Origin: an uncultured Porphyromonadaceae bacterium
Lineage (GTDB): Bacteria > Bacteroidota > Bacteroidia > Bacteroidales > Muribaculaceae
Length of the DNA: 8,776 nt
Direction of reading: 5' to 3'
Assembly: GCA_947174735.1 (NCBI GenBank)
Contig: CAMWKC010000078.1
Location: 1 to 8,776 of the forward strand
Shown: positions 6,123-8,776 of the stretch, piece by piece
Layout of the letters: each line of letters starts with the position of its first letter
Position numbering within the stretch: the first letter of the stretch is position 1
Program-made: the position numbers and the translations under genes
The notes under the pieces: generated by a model
Database searches by the model: none
What the model saw: the letters and a program-made list of their open reading frames with translations, nothing else
Told to the model about the DNA's origin: nothing

Positions 6123-7301
6123 TTATTCTATCCCGCCGAGTATAGTCTTGAGCTTGTTGCGCAACGGATTGGCATACATCGTTAGAAGTATCTCACGCAT
6201 ATATGTACGCTCTTCCGCAGTAATATCAGGAAGCTCTATCTTATCAAGCTGACGCTCGAAGTAAGCCAGCGATTCATCAAGCTGCTGATCTGTGTATTTA
6301 CGTCTGAAACGCTTGGTATTATACAACTGATCGTAGGCTATATAGTTAATCGGAAATATCTCATAACTACGATGTATGGCCTGATCAATGATACTGCCGA
6401 CACATTTAGCCGCACGCTGATTGTCAGTAAAATCGCCTATCTGGTCCAGACGGGTATTGATACGTGGTGTCAGCTGGAAGTGAACCTTACCCTTGAACTG
6501 CATCAGACCGGTCTCCATTGAAAACAGGTCATCACGCTGTGTCTTTTTAAAATTAGGATCACGGCGTTTCAGCAGAAATTCCCGCACTTTCAGATAGTCA
6601 TTAGGGTCATACTCATACGATATAGCCACCGGCATGAGATTTATTTCCTTCAGTTTTTCTATAAACGGTCCTTCGCCCGCTATAGCAAGCATCTTTATAA
6701 GTGCTTCCTGTGTATGGTCACTACTGTCTTTGGCACGGCCTTCTCGCTGAGCTATCCATACCGATTCATGTTTATCAAGTATACAGTGATGTATATAGGC
6801 CGACAACTTACGAGCAGCTTCAAGCGCTTCGCGCAGGCCGGTGTTACGCTTCACTATAAAGCTTTTATTAAGTCGCACCAGGTCTGTTATCCAATCGTAT
6901 ATTAACAGATTATTGCCTATAGCTACTTCTGATGTCGGTATGTTACGACGCAGGAAGGCAAGATTAAGAAACGAGGCATCAAGCACTATGTCGCGGTGAT
7001 TGGTAATAAAGGTATAGCAAAGACTTGGATTATAGTACTTTATACCTCCCAAGGTAATACCGGAAGTCGTTGTTTTGGCAAGCATTTCCAAAAAAGGAAA
7101 CATGACCTTGAATTGGAAATCATGCTTGTTATTTATCTTGAGCAACTCATCGATGAGTACGGGCACATCTTCCTTCGGCATTGTGTAATTTAATGCGTGA
7201 TGAAAGCCTGGCTCTTTCACCAGTTGTTCCATTTTGTTATGAAACACCTCATCGCTATAAGGTGCTATGTCGCTGAAGTCTATCGGTTCGTGGTGGCTCA
7301 T
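6123..7301 (-). CDS. PlsB-like acyltransferase, mirror copy
   Basis: The product is identical to that of 1476-2654. The preferred start is the ATG complementary to 7299-7301; the upstream in-frame ATG is at 7341-7343. NHRD and QREGR motifs are intact. It has its own copy of the TTTG/TAnnTTTG promoter, so if the palindrome were real the two operons would be transcribed convergently towards 4388. Confidence 0.8.
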   Translation of the reverse strand: MSHHEPIDFSDIAPYSDEVFHNKMEQLVKEPGFHHALNYTMPKEDVPVLIDELLKINNKHDFQFKVMFPFLEMLAKTTTSGITLGGIKYYNPSLCYTFITNHRDIVLDASFLNLAFLRRNIPTSEVAIGNNLLIYDWITDLVRLNKSFIVKRNTGLREALEAARKLSAYIHHCILDKHESVWIAQREGRAKDSSDHTQEALIKMLAIAGEGPFIEKLKEINLMPVAISYEYDPNDYLKVREFLLKRRDPNFKKTQRDDLFSMETGLMQFKGKVHFQLTPRINTRLDQIGDFTDNQRAAKCVGSIIDQAIHRSYEIFPINYIAYDQLYNTKRFRRKYTDQQLDESLAYFERQLDKIELPDITAEERTYMREILLTMYANPLRNKLKTILGGIE

Positions 7302-7417
7302 GATATGATCTTTCTGTTTATGTCTGGGTGAGCGCTCAGTCATAATAAAGGACAAGCGCTATGAGGGTATGCAAAGATAATACTTTATACCTTTCTTTCA
7401 AAACAATCTGACAGCGG
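7302..7417 (-). other. Mirror of the rluD-acyltransferase intergenic region
   Basis: This is the reverse complement of 1360-1475 with no difference seen. It holds only the mirrored promoter and leader. The lack of any change in this non-coding stretch, which drifts fastest after a true duplication, is part of the case for an artefact. Confidence 0.6.
7372..7402 (-). promoter_or_regulatory. Bacteroides-type promoter, mirror copy
   Basis: Reverse complement of 1375-1405: on the minus strand, TTTG (7399-7402) then TAnnTTTG (7372-7379) with the same 19-base spacing. It would direct transcription into the mirrored acyltransferase gene. Confidence 0.62.
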
Positions 7418-8512
7418 TCAAGGTTTTCGGCTTCCTGCTGTATAGGCACGCCAGCGCTCCATAAGAGCACTCATATCAGCCGGTATGTCACACTCGAAGT
7501 CCATCTGTTCACCAGTGGCAGGATGCACAAAGCCAAGGGTACGTGCATGAAGTGCCTGACGGGGACACACAGCAAAGCAATTCTCTATGAACTGACGGTA
7601 TTTAGCGAAAGTAGTACCCTTCAGTATAACATCACCACCATAACGAGCGTCATTGAACAGAGGGTGTCCCTGACTCTGCATGTGCACACGTATCTGATGG
7701 GTACGGCCTGTTTCTAACACACATTTCACTACAGTGACATAACCGAATCTCTCCTTCACTTCGTAATGTGTCACGGCATGTTTTCCGATTGCCGGGTCAT
7801 CGAACACAGCCATCTGAAGCTTGTTGCGCGGGTTTCGGGCTATATTTCCTGTGATAGTGCCCTGATTTTGCTCGAAGTCTCCCCATACCACAGCAATATA
7901 CTCACGCCGTGTGGTTTTATTAAAGAATTGTGCTCCAAGATGAGTCTTGGCTTCAGGAGTCTTGGCTACTACCAACAGACCGGAAGTATCTTTATCAATA
8001 CGATGTACCAGACCTAAACGCGGATCATCGACATCATAATCAGGATTATCACGGAAGTGCCAGGCCAGAGCATTAACCAAAGTGCCTGTATAGTTACCGT
8101 GCCCGGGATGTACCACCAGACCGGCAGGTTTATTGACTACAAGCACGTGGTCATCCTCATATACTATATCGAGGGGTATATCCTCAGGTATGATTTCAAG
8201 CTCATAGCGCGGACGGTCCATCACTATCTGCACCACATCGAAAGGCTTAACCTTATAGCTTGATTTTACCGGGCGTCCGTTGACAAGTATGCAACCCGCG
8301 TCGGCAGCCTGCTGTATGCGGTTGCGTGAGGTTTTCTCCATACGTGCCACAAGAAACTTATCGACACGTAAAAGTTGTTGTCCCTTGTCAGCTTCAAAAC
8401 GGAAATGTTCATACAGCTCACGTCCGTCAGCGCTTATGAAATCAGGTGCTGCTTCGGACAACAGTCCCTCATCGAAATCATCTGTTGAAGTCGGTATTGT
8501 ACTCTCGCTCAT
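7418..8512 (-). CDS. rluD: RluD-type pseudouridine synthase, mirror copy
   Basis: The protein matches the product of 265-1359 residue for residue, with the S4 domain and the HRIDKDTSG catalytic motif intact. It overlaps the mirrored PASTA gene by ATGA at 8509-8512. A second identical rRNA-modifying enzyme would be unusual in a Bacteroidales genome, so it is best read as the same locus. Confidence 0.82.
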   Translation of the reverse strand: MSESTIPTSTDDFDEGLLSEAAPDFISADGRELYEHFRFEADKGQQLLRVDKFLVARMEKTSRNRIQQAADAGCILVNGRPVKSSYKVKPFDVVQIVMDRPRYELEIIPEDIPLDIVYEDDHVLVVNKPAGLVVHPGHGNYTGTLVNALAWHFRDNPDYDVDDPRLGLVHRIDKDTSGLLVVAKTPEAKTHLGAQFFNKTTRREYIAVVWGDFEQNQGTITGNIARNPRNKLQMAVFDDPAIGKHAVTHYEVKERFGYVTVVKCVLETGRTHQIRVHMQSQGHPLFNDARYGGDVILKGTTFAKYRQFIENCFAVCPRQALHARTLGFVHPATGEQMDFECDIPADMSALMERWRAYTAGSRKP

Positions 8513-8775
8513 TGATTCAGATAATTGTCAGTTTCCTCTTCTTCTGTCAAGTCCGGAGCCGGCTCAGGTTTCGGCTTCGGAGCAGGCGCCGGGGCCACAG
8601 GCTCCGTGTTGTAGCTATCCTCTGTCTCTTGATAGGCACGTTCCTGCATGGCATATTCCACGTATTCGGCAGTCTGTAATGAATCTCGCAAAGCTCCTAA
8701 GCGTCCGTCATATACCTCGACTACTATCGCAGCATTAACAGGTACCTTCTCGGTCTTTTTGACAGTACGACCGTT
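8509..8775 (-). CDS. PASTA-domain protein C-terminal fragment, mirror copy (5' truncated)
   Basis: Reverse complement of the fragment at 2-268, cut at the same base of the same codon. If the window were circular, joining 8776 to 1 would put a TGA (8760-8762) in frame five codons upstream of base 2 of the left copy, with no start codon between. Circularisation would therefore not restore a PASTA gene. Confidence 0.72.
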   Translation of the reverse strand, partial: NGRTVKKTEKVPVNAAIVVEVYDGRLGALRDSLQTAEYVEYAMQERAYQETEDSYNTEPVAPAPAPKPKPEPAPDLTEEEETDNYLNQ

Positions 8776-8776
8776 T

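Larger units (their letters stand above)
4389..8776 (-). repeat. Right arm of the perfect inverted repeat, mirror of 1-4388
   Basis: This arm is the reverse complement of 1-4388. Its five genes encode proteins identical to those of the left arm, and non-coding stretches match as well (for example 7356-7417 against 1360-1421, and 8692-8776 against 1-85). No substitution, insertion or deletion was seen. Natural inverted duplications normally have a spacer and some divergence, and long spacer-less palindromes are unstable in bacteria. I therefore read this arm as a probable artefactual copy. The annotations in it are real as sequence but should not be counted as second gene copies. Confidence 0.95.

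Noticed and set aside
1..8776. Linear replicon with hairpin telomeres or a head-to-head replication intermediate
   Set aside because: There is no protelomerase, replication initiator, partition or phage gene. The contents are chromosomal housekeeping genes, and both ends cut through a gene.
4389..8776. Second genuine copies of rluD, acyltransferase, phosphoesterase and FolK-like genes
   Set aside because: They are identical at synonymous and non-coding positions and symmetric to the last base, which is expected for the same DNA read twice.

Overview
This 8,776-base window is one perfect inverted repeat. Base i is the complement of base 8777-i wherever I compared the two halves: both ends, the intergenic regions, the centre, and all protein translations. 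There is no spacer; the axis lies between bases 4388 and 4389. The window therefore holds only 4,388 bases of independent sequence. The right half (4389-8776) is the same five genes read back on the minus strand. The simplest explanation is an assembly or read artefact (a contig that turned round on itself, or a read that covered both strands of one molecule) and not a biological palindrome. The reasons are that symmetry is exact to the last base at both ends, there is no central spacer and no divergence, both outer ends stop inside the same gene, and the genes are ordinary chromosomal ones with no replication, telomere or mobility function.

The unique half looks like chromosomal DNA of a Bacteroidota member, probably order Bacteroidales and possibly Muribaculaceae-like. 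The grounds are an exact Bacteroides-type promoter (TTTG, 19 bases, TAnnTTTG), A-rich leaders instead of strong Shine-Dalgarno sites, heavy use of ATA codons, and the order PASTA protein, RluD-type pseudouridine synthase, PlsB-like acyltransferase, which I remember as typical of Bacteroidales. The family assignment is inference.

Layout of the left half, all on the plus strand: the 3' end of a PASTA-domain protein gene (2-268), overlapping by ATGA an RluD-type 23S rRNA pseudouridine synthase (265-1359); a 116-base gap with a promoter; a PlsB-like glycerophospholipid acyltransferase (1476-2654); 22 bases later a polytopic membrane metallophosphoesterase (2677-3924), overlapping by ATGA a short, divergent FolK/HPPK-family protein (3921-4328); then 60 bases to the axis. 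The acyltransferase, phosphoesterase and FolK-like genes look like one transcription unit driven from the promoter at 1375-1405. The PASTA and RluD genes belong to an upstream unit. Themes are envelope or lipid metabolism (acyltransferase, membrane phosphoesterase, PASTA protein), rRNA modification and a pterin-kinase-like protein.

I do not see a new biological system here. The most useful messages are that the right half should not be counted as extra gene copies, and that the short FolK-like protein lacks residues considered important in classical HPPK.
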